This document shows, piece by piece, positions 1-13,000 of a stretch of DNA of 64,000 bases. The stretch lies in assembly GCA_031841125.1 (NCBI GenBank), contig CM063109.1:65230914-65294913 (forward strand), read 5' to 3'. How positions within the stretch are numbered: the first letter of the stretch is position 1; every line of letters begins with the position of its first letter. The position numbers and the translations under genes are program-made. The notes beneath the pieces are model-generated. The model ran no database searches. It saw only the letters and a list, made by a program, of their open reading frames with translations, and was not told where the DNA came from. The DNA is from Acanthococcus lagerstroemiae. Its lineage: Eukaryota; Arthropoda; Insecta; Hemiptera; Eriococcidae.

Positions 1-716
1 TATTTCTATAATATTTAATCCTATATCTGTAGGTTACATACTACATATAACATGCTGGGCCCATATTTTGGGCAAAGGCCTCCTTCACCCTCCCTGGCAA
101 TTTCCTCGTAAAAAAAGTTCGTTATTTCGTCTCTCCACCTCGTCCGCTGCCTACCCGGCTTTCGTCCTTCCCTAAGAAACCAGTATTGGATTTTATACGA
201 CCAGCGGTCGTCTTTTACTCTGGCGACATGACCCGCACATTCCCATTTTGATCTCTTCGCTGCTTAATTGAGGTCTAGATTATTTAAACATTTTTCTTTT
301 ATCTTCGAGATTCTGATTTTGTCTCTTATCCTAACCTCTAGCGTTTATCTTTCCATTGAATTTTGAGTCGTTCTAATCTGGTTTTCTTCTTTTTTAGTGA
401 GGGGTTTGACTGTCATAGATAATCGTTGGAACAATAGTATTATTAAAAATTTTACTTTTCAATTTATTTCGATAGGGGCCTTTCATTATTTCTTTCAATT
501 TCCAGAATTTTTTCCAGCCTGAAGCTATTCTACGATTTATTTCCTTGCTTATCTGATTCTCAAGAGATATAATTTGGCCCATCAGGTATACAAATTCAGA
601 TATGTTTTCTCTAGGATTTTTCCCTCTAATATTATCTGTTGTTCTTGATCGCTGGTCATTATTTTGTTTTTTCAAGGTTCATTTGTAATCCCGCTCCATC
701 GAAAATGGTGTCAATC
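1..716 (-). pseudogene. RTE-type LINE fragment, C-terminal part (family A)
   Basis: On the minus strand 675-394 encodes a block with EFVYLMGQIISLENQ, EINRRIASGWKKFWKL and NNTIVPTIIYDSQT, the post-RT region of RTE-clade non-LTR retrotransposons. The similarity continues upstream in another frame to about 716 (GLQMNLEKTK) and downstream in other frames, through KSKWECAGHVARVKDDRWS and GRQRTRWRDE, to the window edge. At least two frameshifts and stops make it a dead fragment. The same family recurs at 33667-34346 (-) and, by its RT region, at 49610-50095 (+). The family assignment rests on remembered consensus features, not on a search. Confidence 0.8.
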
Positions 717-905
717 GTTTGCGCTAAAAATTACGTCGTTTGTGCTGCTCCCCTCCCCAAGATGTTGAGATTCTTTTTTTTTGGGGGGGGGGGCTGAATA
801 TACGGGAGCACCCCCACTATGCTGATGGGGTTGCAAGTGGTGGCATTCGTTTGTGCTACGTTTGTGCTGAAAACCACGTCGTTTGTGCTTCCCCCTTCCC
901 AAGGT
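713..905. repeat. Imperfect direct duplication around G- and C-runs
   Basis: A block built on CGTTTGYGCTRAAAAYYACG followed by TCGTTTGTGCT and a C-rich CCCAAGRTGTT occurs at 713-767 and again at 846-905, about 130 bp apart, with a T9G10 run between. It directly abuts the RTE fragment. Its origin is unknown. Confidence 0.5.
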
Positions 906-2099
906 GTTACGGTGGATAGGGGGGGGGGACGAAAGAATGTTTTTTAAAGGCGGGAAAATGTTTATTTAAATGAATGTGGAAATTTAGGATCTTTTGATTT
1001 TGACATAAATAAAATCGCTTGCTCAGTCACCTCAAAATTAAGCATAATTTTTTCGTGGTCGTTGAAAATAAATTTTGATAAAATTTTGCTAAAAATTCAT
1101 GATAGTACTACCAGTTGCATTACGGCTCGGAACATTTTTATGGAATTGAAGTTGCTTATCCATTGGCCTGAACAGTAAATTAAGCAAATATTTTGATCCC
1201 TTTCAATTCTGTCCCAAATTTTCAATTTTATTCCAAATTGTAATAATACTTCTTTGAACTGTTTTACAGAGTAAAGAAATCTCGATTTACAACCGTTTCT
1301 AATAATATGTATTTTAATGCAGTTTGGCACAAGTCGAATTTTGGGTCTAAAGAAATCGGAATTCATCAATAAGATGAATGGACTAAAATGGTCAGCGTCT
1401 GATACACATAAAAATGCGGCTAATGATTGAATGGAGTGTAGTGATTCACAGCCAAGTCATTTACCAACGATGAATCTTCTATGCATTATGAAGCATAAAG
1501 ATAAAAACAACAAGCTTATGAGGACCCTATCATTGCTCTTTCCATACTGAAAGAACCCGACCTTTACTGTAGAATAATTGGAGACTTTGGCTATGACTGA
1601 TTCTTCCTACGAGTATTTTCTTCACTGTTGCTTTGAACTTAACAGAAGGCATAGATAAAGCTACTGGAATGGAAATCCCCAGTGAGGTCACCAAAAATTA
1701 TTTAAAACGACAAGCTGGATCTGATAACGATGATATGCAGGATGATTTCATAGATGATTTTGATGCGTTGTTTAGATACCTCAAACACCATCCGAGGCGA
1801 TCTAATAATTTTCATCAACTCCCTGATTTGGTAAAGAAATGTTATGACTTTTGTAAATATTCACTATATGCTACTGCCTCCGCCTTTCCTCCTTCCGTTT
1901 AATTACAAAACCTTACGTTCATTACTGCCAAAATTATAATTTGCTGACAGATTAATAGATATAATGTACGTAAGGTAAACATTAACTTGAGAGGAACACC
2001 CGCTGGGGTATCAGCCTCATTCACGCTCACACCTCAAAATTAGAAATACGAATAATTATTCTCATAGAATAGGAATTTGTATAAAGTAGTAATTTATAA
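906..2099. other. No recognisable gene; one unassigned short ORF
   Basis: A+T-rich sequence with no feature I recognise. An open frame at 1633-1902 (+, 89 codons) is acidic in the middle (GSDNDDMQDDFIDDFDALF) and has no known match to me. It lacks an obvious promoter and could be chance or an exon fragment. Confidence 0.4.
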
Positions 2100-2360
2100 A
2101 AAAAAGTCTGTTATTTTCTAGCGTTCAGCCCATTTTTCAAATGAATGTTGAATGTAGCAAGGACTGTATAGTCCATCCACAGTATTTTGGTGAATGGCAC
2201 TGGTTGACAGAATGGCTGTGTCGTCGGCGAATGTAGCTATGGTTGAGGCACTGATCGGCAGGGCAGCTATGAACTGAAGGAAGAGAGTCAGGCCAAGGAC
2301 ACTGCCTTTCGGTACCTCAGTCCCCCAGTCCTTACAAATATGCAGGTTACTATTTCTCAA
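2100..2360 (-). pseudogene. Jockey-like LINE reverse transcriptase fragment
   Basis: The minus strand encodes EVPKGSVLGLTLFLQF followed about 20 residues later by ATFADDTAIL. These are RT motifs B (GVPQGSVLGP, here degraded) and C (FADD) of Jockey-clade non-LTR retrotransposons. Only about 80 codons remain; the right end stops near 2360, about 50 bp before the inverted-repeat element at 2413. It is truncated on both sides and not functional. Confidence 0.75.
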
Positions 2361-2412
2361 AGAAAAAAATTATTTTCATCAACGAAAGTAAAGGGAGAAT
2401 TTTTTTCAATTT

Positions 2413-3007
2413 AGTGTGTCGCGGCAAAAAGGGCACATATCGACTATGTGCCCTTTTTGAGGCGACTTCAGATTCGGAATCAATGGACTTTTTATAGTCT
2501 GATACAATTTACCCCACCTTCCCAACTCGGTTTGTTATCAACAGAGATGCTTGAGAATAATGTGAAAAAAACATGGAAAAAACGGTCGTGTCATGATTAT
2601 CGTTAGTCGTGCTCCTTTTCGAGTTGTGCACCGCGTTTTTGTGCTATTATTGAGTAAAAAATAGAATCAGGTATCCGGGCAACTGATTAATGATTTACCG
2701 AAAGTGGGAAAAAAAAGTCGCTACAAAAAGGGCACATAACTTATTTGTACCGAATACAACGTAGAATAAAAAGTCGCCAAAGAAAGGACACATATCTCAC
2801 CAAATACAAACAGGAAAATATAAATGAAGGAGGCATTGTTTCATTACAACGTCATAATTTTTCAGAAGGTGAAGTGTGAAGTTTCGAATCAAAACAACAA
2901 TAAGTATTTTACGCCAACATAGTGGTAACACTGAATGTACCCAACTTCAAAGCTGTTTTTCTGAAAACGTCGTTTCGTTGCATGTGCCCTTTTTGCCGCG
3001 ACACACT
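2413..3007. mobile_element. Non-autonomous inverted-repeat DNA element, AGT...ACT ends, 6-bp duplication
   Basis: Perfect 26-bp terminal inverted repeats (AGTGTGTCGCGGCAAAAAGG plus GCACAT) lie at 2413-2438 and 2982-3007. They are flanked by identical CAATTT hexamers at 2407-2412 and 3008-3013, read as a target duplication. The 595-bp body has no coding frame. The terminal word recurs inside: inverted at 2446-2466, and direct at 2717-2738 and 2773-2794. A 5'-AGT...ACT-3' terminus with a 6-bp duplication is the hallmark of Polinton/Maverick integration, though Polinton repeats are usually far longer; the superfamily is therefore an inference. It lies in the 3' portion of the synaptotagmin gene region. 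Confidence 0.9.
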
Positions 3008-3013
3008 CAATTT

Positions 3014-3949
3014 CCCTGACAAAAGGTTGGTGAGATTAGTTGATCACACTGCCACACGAATACATGGACTGCTTTGTCATTGGGAGAGATTAGATAATTA
3101 GCTAACGATCAGTCACTGGGGTTCATCAATTAATTTTAACCAGTCAATCAGGTCAGTTAAGCCAGTATTTGGTCGCGGCCGGTCAAGTCTGCAGGTCAGT
3201 CAAGTCACAGCCTTTGCGTTTGCCTTTCGGTTTTTCTTTTCTACAACTATTTTTACTTTATTGTATAGATGGGAGGAGGACACCGCAGAAATATCATCCA
3301 ATACGGCTCCTCGTATACCTTAAGAACAATTTATTTGTGCAGTAAGAATTTAAAGATAGAACAAGAAACGTAATTAATGATAATAGAAGGAAAGAATTTT
3401 TTTTTTTTAAATATTATAAAAACAAAAAAATGAGAGATGAGAAGTAACGGGGAACGGCGGTATCCAGAGAAGGGAGAAGAGGGGATGGGCACTTTATGAA
3501 GAAATGAGGTAGCCCACTAAGGGGGGAGGCCAAAGTTCGGGATACACCAACACTAGGCATAAGAAACCAGAGAAACCAATAAACCAAGACATGGCCTAGA
3601 GAGGGCAAACACTTCAAAGGGTTTATTTGATATTACGATTAAATTCTAGGCGTTTGGAATAGAACATGTCGATATAAAATTATAAATTATGGGGTTTTGG
3701 ATTTCATTATGCAGTCTAAGCATGATATGTGACTTCCCTGAAGCAACGCACTAGGCAAGAAAGGGAATTCGGCCATCGCTACAAAGGCGAGAATATTGGG
3801 TTATGGTAACTAGTTTGCCTCCTATCGAAAGAGATACCCCCCCCCCCCTATAGTTATACCTCCTACTTAGCTAAAAATCAGACACGTGAGTCAAAAGAGC
3901 GCACCATACTGTTCGAAAAATGAAAACAAAATAAATGTTCCCATCGTAC
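3014..3949. other. Intron-side sequence, no gene seen
   Basis: No coding feature recognised. Contains iterated GGTCAGTCAAGT-like words around 3140-3205 and a G/A-rich stretch at 3400-3620. It should be intronic or downstream of the synaptotagmin exon ending at 3950, whose donor is at 3949. Confidence 0.4.
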
Positions 3950-4091
3950 CTGGTACATGAATAGCTCCTTGAATAAAGGATTAGGTTGTGCTCGTCTGAC
4001 TGAAGTTTTACTGTGTGCAATCTCTTGACCGGTACTGCTCATCAATACTAATTTAACGTACGTGTCTGGTGCTTTAGTAGCAGTCACAGGT
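3950..4091 (-). CDS. Syt14: Syt14-like exon 'G' (middle of C2B)
   Basis: 142 bp. Acceptor TTTGAATTTCAG; donor GTACGA after ATGTACCAG. Encodes [20 protein letters not shown] and [20 protein letters not shown], the C2B strands around the polybasic face. The following exon, which should carry the end of C2B, was not found between here and position 1 and probably lies to the left of the window. Confidence 0.9.
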
Positions 4092-7000
4092 CTGAAATTC
4101 AAAAATTTCATAAACATATTAATTATTATAGTACTTGCCACCGACAACTGCCGACGGGTACTTACTAGGTGTTTCAAAAATGGAAAGCTACAATTACCTA
4201 AAAAATGAAACCCGAGATTACCTGAAATTACTTCCTTTAACAATTTCAACTGAAAGTCGGCCTGTAATTCCATTATAAGACAATCCAACGAGTAATTCTG
4301 GTACGCCGCCGTGTTGCATCAGTTGCACCGATCCAGTGCTATCACTTTGGCATAGACTGAGCACCTCACAAGCCACAGCATTGATCTACAAAATAATTAT
4401 TTTATTTATTTATAAGCCTTATAATTACAACGAAAAGTGATTCACAGTTAATTAGTGTACATTTTTAGGCACTAAGTGGGGCTGAGGTCTGCCCCGGTCT
4501 TGCTTATCCTTATCTGTACTGAGCAATGTGACTATAGTGACTGTGCTTGAGCATTTTCTGAACGCAGTTCCTCCATATAGGAATATTTACGTGGAGTATG
4601 TTATACATATCGCACATTCACAGGCACAGCAAAGACATTCTTGCACCCCTGCACAGTATTTTGCCTATTTGCACCATTGAAGTAAAATGGCAAATGCGAG
4701 TTTTGATTCTTTACCCTTCATTTACCTTTTCTTTTTTCAAAGAAAGTGTTGACAGTTTTTAAATTGTCAGTTTTTCTTCACTTTCATTCTATTTCCCATA
4801 AGGATCCATATAGTCCTATCTTATATTCTTCGTTACATCGTTTCCTAATTTGACTGTGAAAGTCTCCCATTACAATTACCAAGTTTTTTGTATTTATTTT
4901 TCGATCATTGAGAGCATCTGAAAGGTCTTCCTAGAATTTGTCACATTTTTTTTCTTTCGAGGCTACTTTAAGGTGCATATATTTGAATCAGAATTAAAAC
5001 AGAGAGTACTGTAGTCAACGTACAGTTAGGACTTCCATTGGTGGAGCGTATGGTGATAATAATAATAATAATGTATTTTCCTCCAACAGCCTTTCGGCCA
5101 ATTACAGGAGGAGCAAGGCAGAGATACAATAAATTTATATGATGAATGAAACAAAAATAACACAAAATAAAAGAAGTACCTAATAGGGAAGTAAAGTAAT
5201 TAAAATATTTTAAAAGTATATCGAAAATAAAAACATAAAAAAAAAGAGAGAAGGAAAAAAAAAGTGCACGCAGGGTTACAACTTGCCCCCCCCCCCTCCT
5301 CCAGTAAGGAGCCCGGAGCACCCGTCTGGTTATTTTAAAATTTAAAATTTGGAGCCGCTATGATTTTGGTTATTGTATTTTTGAAATTATTACGTTTTAA
5401 GGAAAATATATCGACGTGGGGATTTTTAGATACTATGTTATTATTCAGTTGTGCCGGCCTATTCATAGCGGACTCCCTGTGTCCATTTGTGTGGGCAGTT
5501 ATTGTTTCGAATAGATCTTTTGATCGCGCTTGGAACGAGGGTACCCGAAAGCAGATTTGTCGCAGTAGATTTTCATCGCATATTTTACTATGAACAATGT
5601 CATATAGCAGTAATCGGGAGAGAGATCGCAGTCCGCAGCTGATTTTATTTGTCTGAAAATTTTAATGTCGTCTGCATAGAGTAGAATTTCTGAATCGCGG
5701 AGGACCGTTGCGGCAGAGTTAATGAATATCAAGAATAATAAGGGCCCCAAAATGGATCCTTGTGGTACCCCCGAGGTACAGTCAAAGTATGTAGACTCGG
5801 CTCCTCTGAACGAGATAAACTGTTTCCTATTTCCCAAATACGAGTTGAAAAAGCTTACCAAATTTGTCGAAAAGCCAAGCTCTTGCATTCTTGTTATAAG
5901 TATATAAGATCAATAAGGTCTCATTGAATTAAAGCGACAGAGGATGAATGAATTTATTCATAATTAATTCAAAAACAATGTCGCTTCGAAATTGCGAGAA
6001 CATGAACGAAGGTAGATGCTATCAAGGTAAGCTAAAAACTAACAGTGAAATATGATAAGCGGTAGGATAATCATGATGTGAGAACGAGGAAGCGATTAGA
6101 CGGGAATGAACGGGAAAATAGGAGAGAAGGAGTAACGGGATTACGAATGGTTCTTACAAGTATACGATGGTGTACTTTATCAAAGGCTTTACTGAAATCT
6201 GTATATATAACGTCTAATTGTGTTCTTTGATCGAGGGCTCTCAGGACGTATTGAGTAAATTGAATTAAGTTGGTCTGGACAGATCTGCCTTCCATAAAAC
6301 CATGTTGAGAAAAAACCAAGTAGTTTTTTATCTTTGGATAAAGCTTATTATAAACCACAGTTTCAAATATTTTAGCTGAGGCAGGTATAAGGGATATGGG
6401 CCAGTAATTAGTCAAGTCTTTCCTGTTGTCATTTTTAGGCACTGGTATTACTTTAGATATTTTCCATGTTTCAGGGAATTGCGAGTTTAGAAGGGAGATA
6501 TTGAAAATATGTGTCAACGGCGGAGCCAAGAGATCTTTACAAGCCTTAAAAATGTATGATGGGATACCGTCTGGTCCGCTTGATAGTTTAGGTTTCAGCA
6601 CGTATGCCAAATTGGCTCTCCAGACACCACACCTCTAGCCCCGGAAACTACCCTTTCGAGTATCGCATGATTTAGTTACTAAGGTACTCAGTCAATTAGG
6701 TAATTAAGTATTTGTACAAACCGTTGTCTTCGCTTTTGGTTCCAGGGGTACCCAAATGTTCGACTGTAACTGTAAATTGATGTTGGAGAAACTGACGATG
6801 CACTCGCCGATGAGTCGCTGACGTCTCATCCTTTCACAACCGTACACACGAAACCTAACACTCATGTTGTTTACGTCTTCTGCAAAATAAAAGAGATTTA
6901 TTATGATGTATCATATCTGATAAAATCGTGTTGCATGTTAACGAGAATACAGTATTTTGTAGTTTTGTAAGCATAAACAGTGACGTAGCTAGGGGAGCGA

Positions 7001-10000
7001 AGGGGACGAACCATTCATGAACAATTCCATCTATTAATATTAAAATAGATGCTCTTCCTAATCAATTAAATAATTTTATTATTAAATTAAATAAAACAGG
7101 AATAATATATGGACAATGTTCAGAAATTTGTGGAATTAATCATAGATTTCAAACTGAATCTATTTTAATTAAAAATTTTATTAATTGAATTAAAAATTTT
7201 TTTGATAACTTAAATAAAGTATTAATTTTTTAAATTAAAAATCCAAGGCACCTAAAATTGAATTAAAATATGCAAAAATGAGCAATTTTTTGCCTTTAAA
7301 ACACGTTTTTTCGAAAAATTTTTGCTCGAGCAGTCATTTTACTTTCATTTTTCATAAAATAATCCTCTAATATCGGCAATTCTAAAGAAATACCTCATTC
7401 CCACTAAATGAGAACCAGCATGCATATAGGGCAGGCAGATCAGTAGAGTCATCACTGCACTCACTTGTTACAGCAATCGAGTGAGGGATGACTAGCGGAG
7501 ATTATGTCCTGGCAACAATCATGGATATACAGGGAGCGTTTGACGCGACCTCTCATGAATCCATAGAAACAGCCCTGAGGGAAAGGGAAGCGAAGGAAAG
7601 CTTAATAAACTGGATTGTATCTATGCTAAAAGGCAGGGAGATCCGGATAACATACCAACAAGAACGGATCCATGCACCTACCATTAGGGGCTGCCCACAA
7701 GGGGGAGTACTCTCTCCCCTACTGTGGAGCCTGATGGTGGACAGCTTGCTGGAGAAGTTAAATGGGCAAAAATGATGATTTGGCTGTGGTGGTAACCGGC
7801 AAATTTCCGGGAACCATCGCGGAGATAACGCAGTGGGGACTCCGATGTGTGGAAAAATTGTGTGTGAAAAAGGGGTTATCAATAAACCCGGACCAAACGG
7901 AGATCACTCTTTTCACTCGTAAAAGGAAAGGCAAGGAGTAGATCAAGGTGCAATACAAGGGAAGACCGTTAGCCCTCACAGGAAAGGTGAAGTACTTAGG
8001 AGTATATCTTGACGAAAAACTCTCCTGGAGGGATCACGTTTCAGATAAAATAAGAAAAGGGATTGAGGCTCTTTGGGCTTGCCGCACCAATGTCGGCTGG
8101 GCCTAGGGACTCTCTCCCAAAATGATGCACTGGATATACAGAATCACATATGCGGCCATTGTGTGGTGGGGCCGGGTCCACCTGGCCAACGTCAGGGAGG
8201 AACTAGACCACCTGCAAAGACTCGCGTGCGTGATGACAACGGGGGCAATGAGTACGGTGCCGCCAAAGGCACTAGAAAGGCTCCTGAACTTGCCACCACT
8301 TCACACTGCTATAGAAGCAGCGGCGATAATGGGGGCTTATCGTCTGGGTCGGCCCATAAGACAGGCCACGGAAGGATATGGGAGATGGCCAGGACGATAG
8401 ACAAATGCTTTGGGATGCCAAAGGATAGAATTGCGATGGAACATTTCTTTGACAAACCATACCGTGCGCTGATACCCACACGGGAGGCTTGGGAAAAGAA
8501 ATTGCTAAGCATTCTCGGAAAAGAGGAGAATGTGTGGTTTGCAGATGCCTCTAAGTATGACCAAAGTGTAGGAATCGGAATCACGAATGCAAAAGGCGCT
8601 GACAACTGTTCAGTGGCACTGGGCGAGGGCGTCACTATCCTCCAAGCGGAGATAATGGCGATCACGGTGGCCATTGAGAGAAGCCAGCAGAAGGGTCTTG
8701 TTAATAAGCAGATCTATATCTGTACAGACAGTCAATCAGCTATCAAAGTACTATCGTCACGCCAAACTACATCCCTGGTAGTGGCGGAGTGTGTTAACAA
8801 ACCATACACCCTTGCTCAGGAGAACCGGGTCACCGTACTATAGACACCGGGACACTGCGGCATAAAAGAGAACATGATCGCTGGCAAGCTAGCGAAGGAG
8901 GGCACCAAAAAGGAACTGGCAACGCCCAGGCCGTGTCTTCCTGTAGCATACAGCGTCATAAAATCCAAAGTAAAGGCCTGAATAAGCAAGCAGACGGAAA
9001 TGCACTGGCGGTTGGCCAGTGGCATGAACGTCAGTAAAACACTGATAGGGAACGCCCCCAGTAAATATGCCAAGTTCCTATTAGGGCTTGACAGGAAACA
9101 TGCAAGGCTCATGGTCGGACTACTAACCGCGGTCATGGGGCCACAAAACACATGCGGTATAAAACAGGAGTGGCCAAACGCGGCTCCTGTAGGTACTGTG
9201 GAGAAGAGGAAGAAACCTCGATCCATATCATATGTCGGTGCCCAGCAATAGCCGGGACAAGACGCGAAGCATTGGGGCTAGAATATCTAGCACCCAGTGA
9301 AGTCAAAGGGATAGAGCTAAGTAAAATTCTCACTTTGGCTATAAAAGTGAGGCTACTGAGCTGATCCTTAACAGCAACTTAAGGAATAGTGCAATGGACT
9401 GCAAAGTCTGAGCGCTCGGTGCATGTAGCGTCACCTCACACACAAATGAATGAATGAAGAAATACCTCAATATTCGACTTTTTCTACCTTGAAAATCTTT
9501 TTTCACCCCCCCCCCTTGGGAAAATCCTGTCTTCGCCACTGAGCATAAATCAACAATTTCGTTTCGTTTTCTTCGAAGTTTTCGAAGTTTATCTAATATT
9601 AAGCAGAGAAAATCGAAGGTGACACTAGTAGGTACTGTCAAAGCCTTTGAGCAATGTGATTATTAACATCATCCTAGGTACAGTCAGAGACGAAAACGCG
9701 ATCACTTTCATTCCTCAGAAGGCCCGAATTGATATTAATATAATCTAAACGAGTTTTCACAGAGTCTGACTCTTTTTTCTAATTTGCTCTCAGCCCGAGC
9801 CCAGCAATCCACCCTTTCGAGCATTACTTCAGTCGGGGAGGCTCTTGGGGCTGTCTTAGCTCTCTTCCCTTCTGACCGAAAGCAGGCTAGGTCAAAATCT
9901 AGCGAGCTGCTACGTGGGCTCGAACCCGGGACCTCCGAATTCCAAGACCAACGCGCTGTTCACTCGGCTAACCAAACCCCCTACACAGAGTATGACTGAG

Positions 10001-13000
10001 GTTTCACTGAGTCATAAACAGTCTTAATGGAGATTTGTTGATAAGCCTGATGAATTCTAACAAAGCCTAATCAATTTCAGCGAGTCTGGGCAAGAAAGAG
10101 ATTCGGCTATCTGCATGAGCCTCAATGAAGAGTCTGGATGATACTCAAGAGTCTAAATCATTTTTAATTCAGATTGGGAAAGAGATCGTTTACAATGGAG
10201 TTGGCCGTGCGACCCGGTTGGCAACCGGCGTTGGCGGGGTCCGGGCCTGTCAGTGCGAAATATGCGACCGGAATGACTAGTGTGAGTGAATCTCAGGCAC
10301 TAGGCACAATCACTGCTACTGGGGTTAAAAGTCGTCGCAGAACAAGACCACTGAAGATCGGCACACGTAATAAGCGGGGGCTGAAAAAAGCAGCCAAACT
10401 CGCAATCGTGAAAAAAGAAACCGAGCAGCTGGACATAGTAGCGACTATCAGAGACTCATTGGAAAGGAAGCGGACATTTCAACACCGCTAATGGAAACAG
10501 TGTGTGCTTCTCGGGAAGTGACGACATGCACCGCCGCGGCGTAGCCTTTATCACAGCAAAAAGATGAACGGACTCAATCATCAGCTACGACACGATTAAT
10601 GAACGCATAATGAGGCGGAGAATAAGAGCTAAGTCAATGAACCTGTGTCTCATACAAGTCTACGCACCAACCGCAGATTCCGAGGAAGATGACATAGAGA
10701 ACTTTTACAGCGAATTAAGCCAAATCCTAGGAAATGTATCCTCCAGATAAATCCCCATACTCTTGGGAGATTCCAATGCCAAAATAGCCAGACCCGCCCA
10801 CGACGCAGATTTGAACCACGTAACAGGCAGATGGGGTATCAGCGAGAGGAACGAGAGAGGTGACAGATTAATAGACTTTTGCCTAGACAAAGGGACTGTT
10901 AGTAGCCAGCACGAACTTCCGACATCATCCAAGGAGATTGTACACCTGGAGGTCTCCAGGAGAGATATATCGAAACCAAATAGATTACTTGGTGGTGAGC
11001 AACCGCTGGAAAACATCGATATGGGATGTTAAAACGTACCCAGGAAAAGACTGCGGTAGCGACCACCAGCTACTAGTAGCAGAAATAGCTCCAAGAGATT
11101 GAAAATAGATGATACTCACTGAAGAACCCTGTATACAAAATCGCAATCAAGGAACACCTGGAAAAACTCGCTGCCCAAGGAAAAATCCCGGACCTGAATG
11201 TCGAGGAAACATGGCTCAGAATGAAAAAGAGCCTAGAAACAGCGGCAAGGAAGGTACCAAAACCAGCCGAAACGAGAAAGAAATGGATCGCGGATGATAC
11301 GTGCAGGACAATCGAGGAGCGGAAAGCCCTGAAGGGAGAATTGCAGGATGAAAAGAAGAGGAAGCTGTACGAATAGAATAGCAAGGAAGTCAGAAAAAAA
11401 TCCCGAGAAGACAGAAACAGGTATGTAGACGGGATCTGTGAAGAAATCGAGAAACATCAGCTCCAAAACGAGACCAAAGACATGTTTAGGAAAATCAAAA
11501 GGATCACACGGACTTTTGAAGCGAAAGCTCTACCTCGAAAAGATCGCGACGGAAAATGCCAACAAGCTCAAAGGAAGTCAAAACGAGATGGCGCGAATAC
11601 TGTGAGAACCTGATGGCGGACGAAACTGGAAATGTTGGACAGAGAGACGGAGGGCTAAGTGGCGAAGCGGAGCCAGATATCCTACTGTTGGAGGTCGAAG
11701 CACAGCAGTCAAAAATCTGAAAAAGGGTAAATCAGCAGGTGCAGATGCTGTTAGCAGCTTCGGAGGAAAGCATCAAATTCCTTCACCTCATATGCAATAA
11801 AATTTGGAAAGAGCCGAAATGGCCGAAGGACTGGACTGTTTCAGTATACATACATCCCTCTCCACAAACAAGGAGCAAAATCGGACTGCTCAAACTACAG
11901 AACAATTTCGCTAATATCACACGCGAGCAAAGTTCTACTCAACATCCTGCACGGACGGATTAAGGCGTACATCCTCCCACAAATACCGCCAGAACAGACT
12001 GGTTTTGTCCCTGGCAGAGGCACGAGAGAGCAAATTCTCAATATCCGCCAAACGATAGAAAAACCTAGGGAGTTCAATGTATTTAGGCTTCATCGACTAC
12101 GAAAAAGCGTTCGATAATGTCAACTGGCGGATACTCTGGAGTTGTTTCGGAAAACTAGGAGTACCAAAGCACCTAACTGCTCTGCTTAAGAGCCTGTACG
12201 AATACAACTCTGCTTAAGTGAGAATAGAAGGAGAACTCACGCCGCACTTTAAAACCGCCGAAGGGGTACGACAGGGATGCATACTCAACCCGATCCTTTC
12301 AACGCCAATGGAGAGTGGGTTATCAGAGAAGTCCTAGATGGATGGGAAGGAGGAGTATCGCTAGGAGGGCAACGAATATCCGACCTTGGATATGCAGGCG
12401 ATACCACTCTGCTAGCCACAATGATAGAAGAACTGAGGGAACTACTAAAGAGAGTAGAGGCAGCTAGTGCCGCGGCGGGCCTGAGAATAAATGAGTCCAA
12501 AAATAAAATTATGATCGTCGACCACACGAATGACAACCAACCAGGGATCACACATGTGGATGGATTAGAAGTAGAGCAAGACTTCACATATTCGGGCTCC
12601 ATGGTGTCCAACAGAGGCGGCTCAGAAGGAGAAATAAGAAGAAAAAAGCGGCAATCGCAAAAATAGCAGTAGGGAAGCTCAATCGAATCCGGAAAGTCAT
12701 GATGTCACAAAAAACACCAAGCTGAAAATAATCATATCCCTAATTTTTTCCAATCTGTTTGCATGCCGCAGGGTGCGGGACAGTGAAAGACGCTGACATA
12801 CAGCGAACTGAGGCTTTCGAGATACACCGCTATAGACGTATTCTGAGAATCCCATGGACCAAGAAAAGAACAAATGCGTCGATACGCGAAGAACTTAGCG
12901 TGAAAGACAGCACAGTCATCAGAAGACGCATTCTCAGCTACTTTGGTCACGTAATCAGAAGGGACAATCTGGAGAAACTGACTATGCAGGGACGAATAGA

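Noticed and set aside
2118..2360. Link between the Jockey fragment and the neighbouring inverted-repeat element as one autonomous transposon
   Set aside because: The RT fragment lies outside the CAATTT duplication and belongs to another class of element.
3878..4288. Single open frame of 136 codons covering C2B sequence
   Set aside because: It reads through the intron 4092-4221; upstream exon F is in another frame joined by splicing.
7012..7233. Contamination by mitochondrial DNA in the assembly
   Set aside because: Only 222 bp, with a deletion in a conserved site and nuclear exon sequence close by; a nuclear insert is simpler.
9901..9985. Possible tRNA gene on the minus strand
   Set aside because: A and B boxes are present but acceptor and anticodon stems cannot be formed, and a non-tRNA body with A-rich tail follows; better as a SINE.
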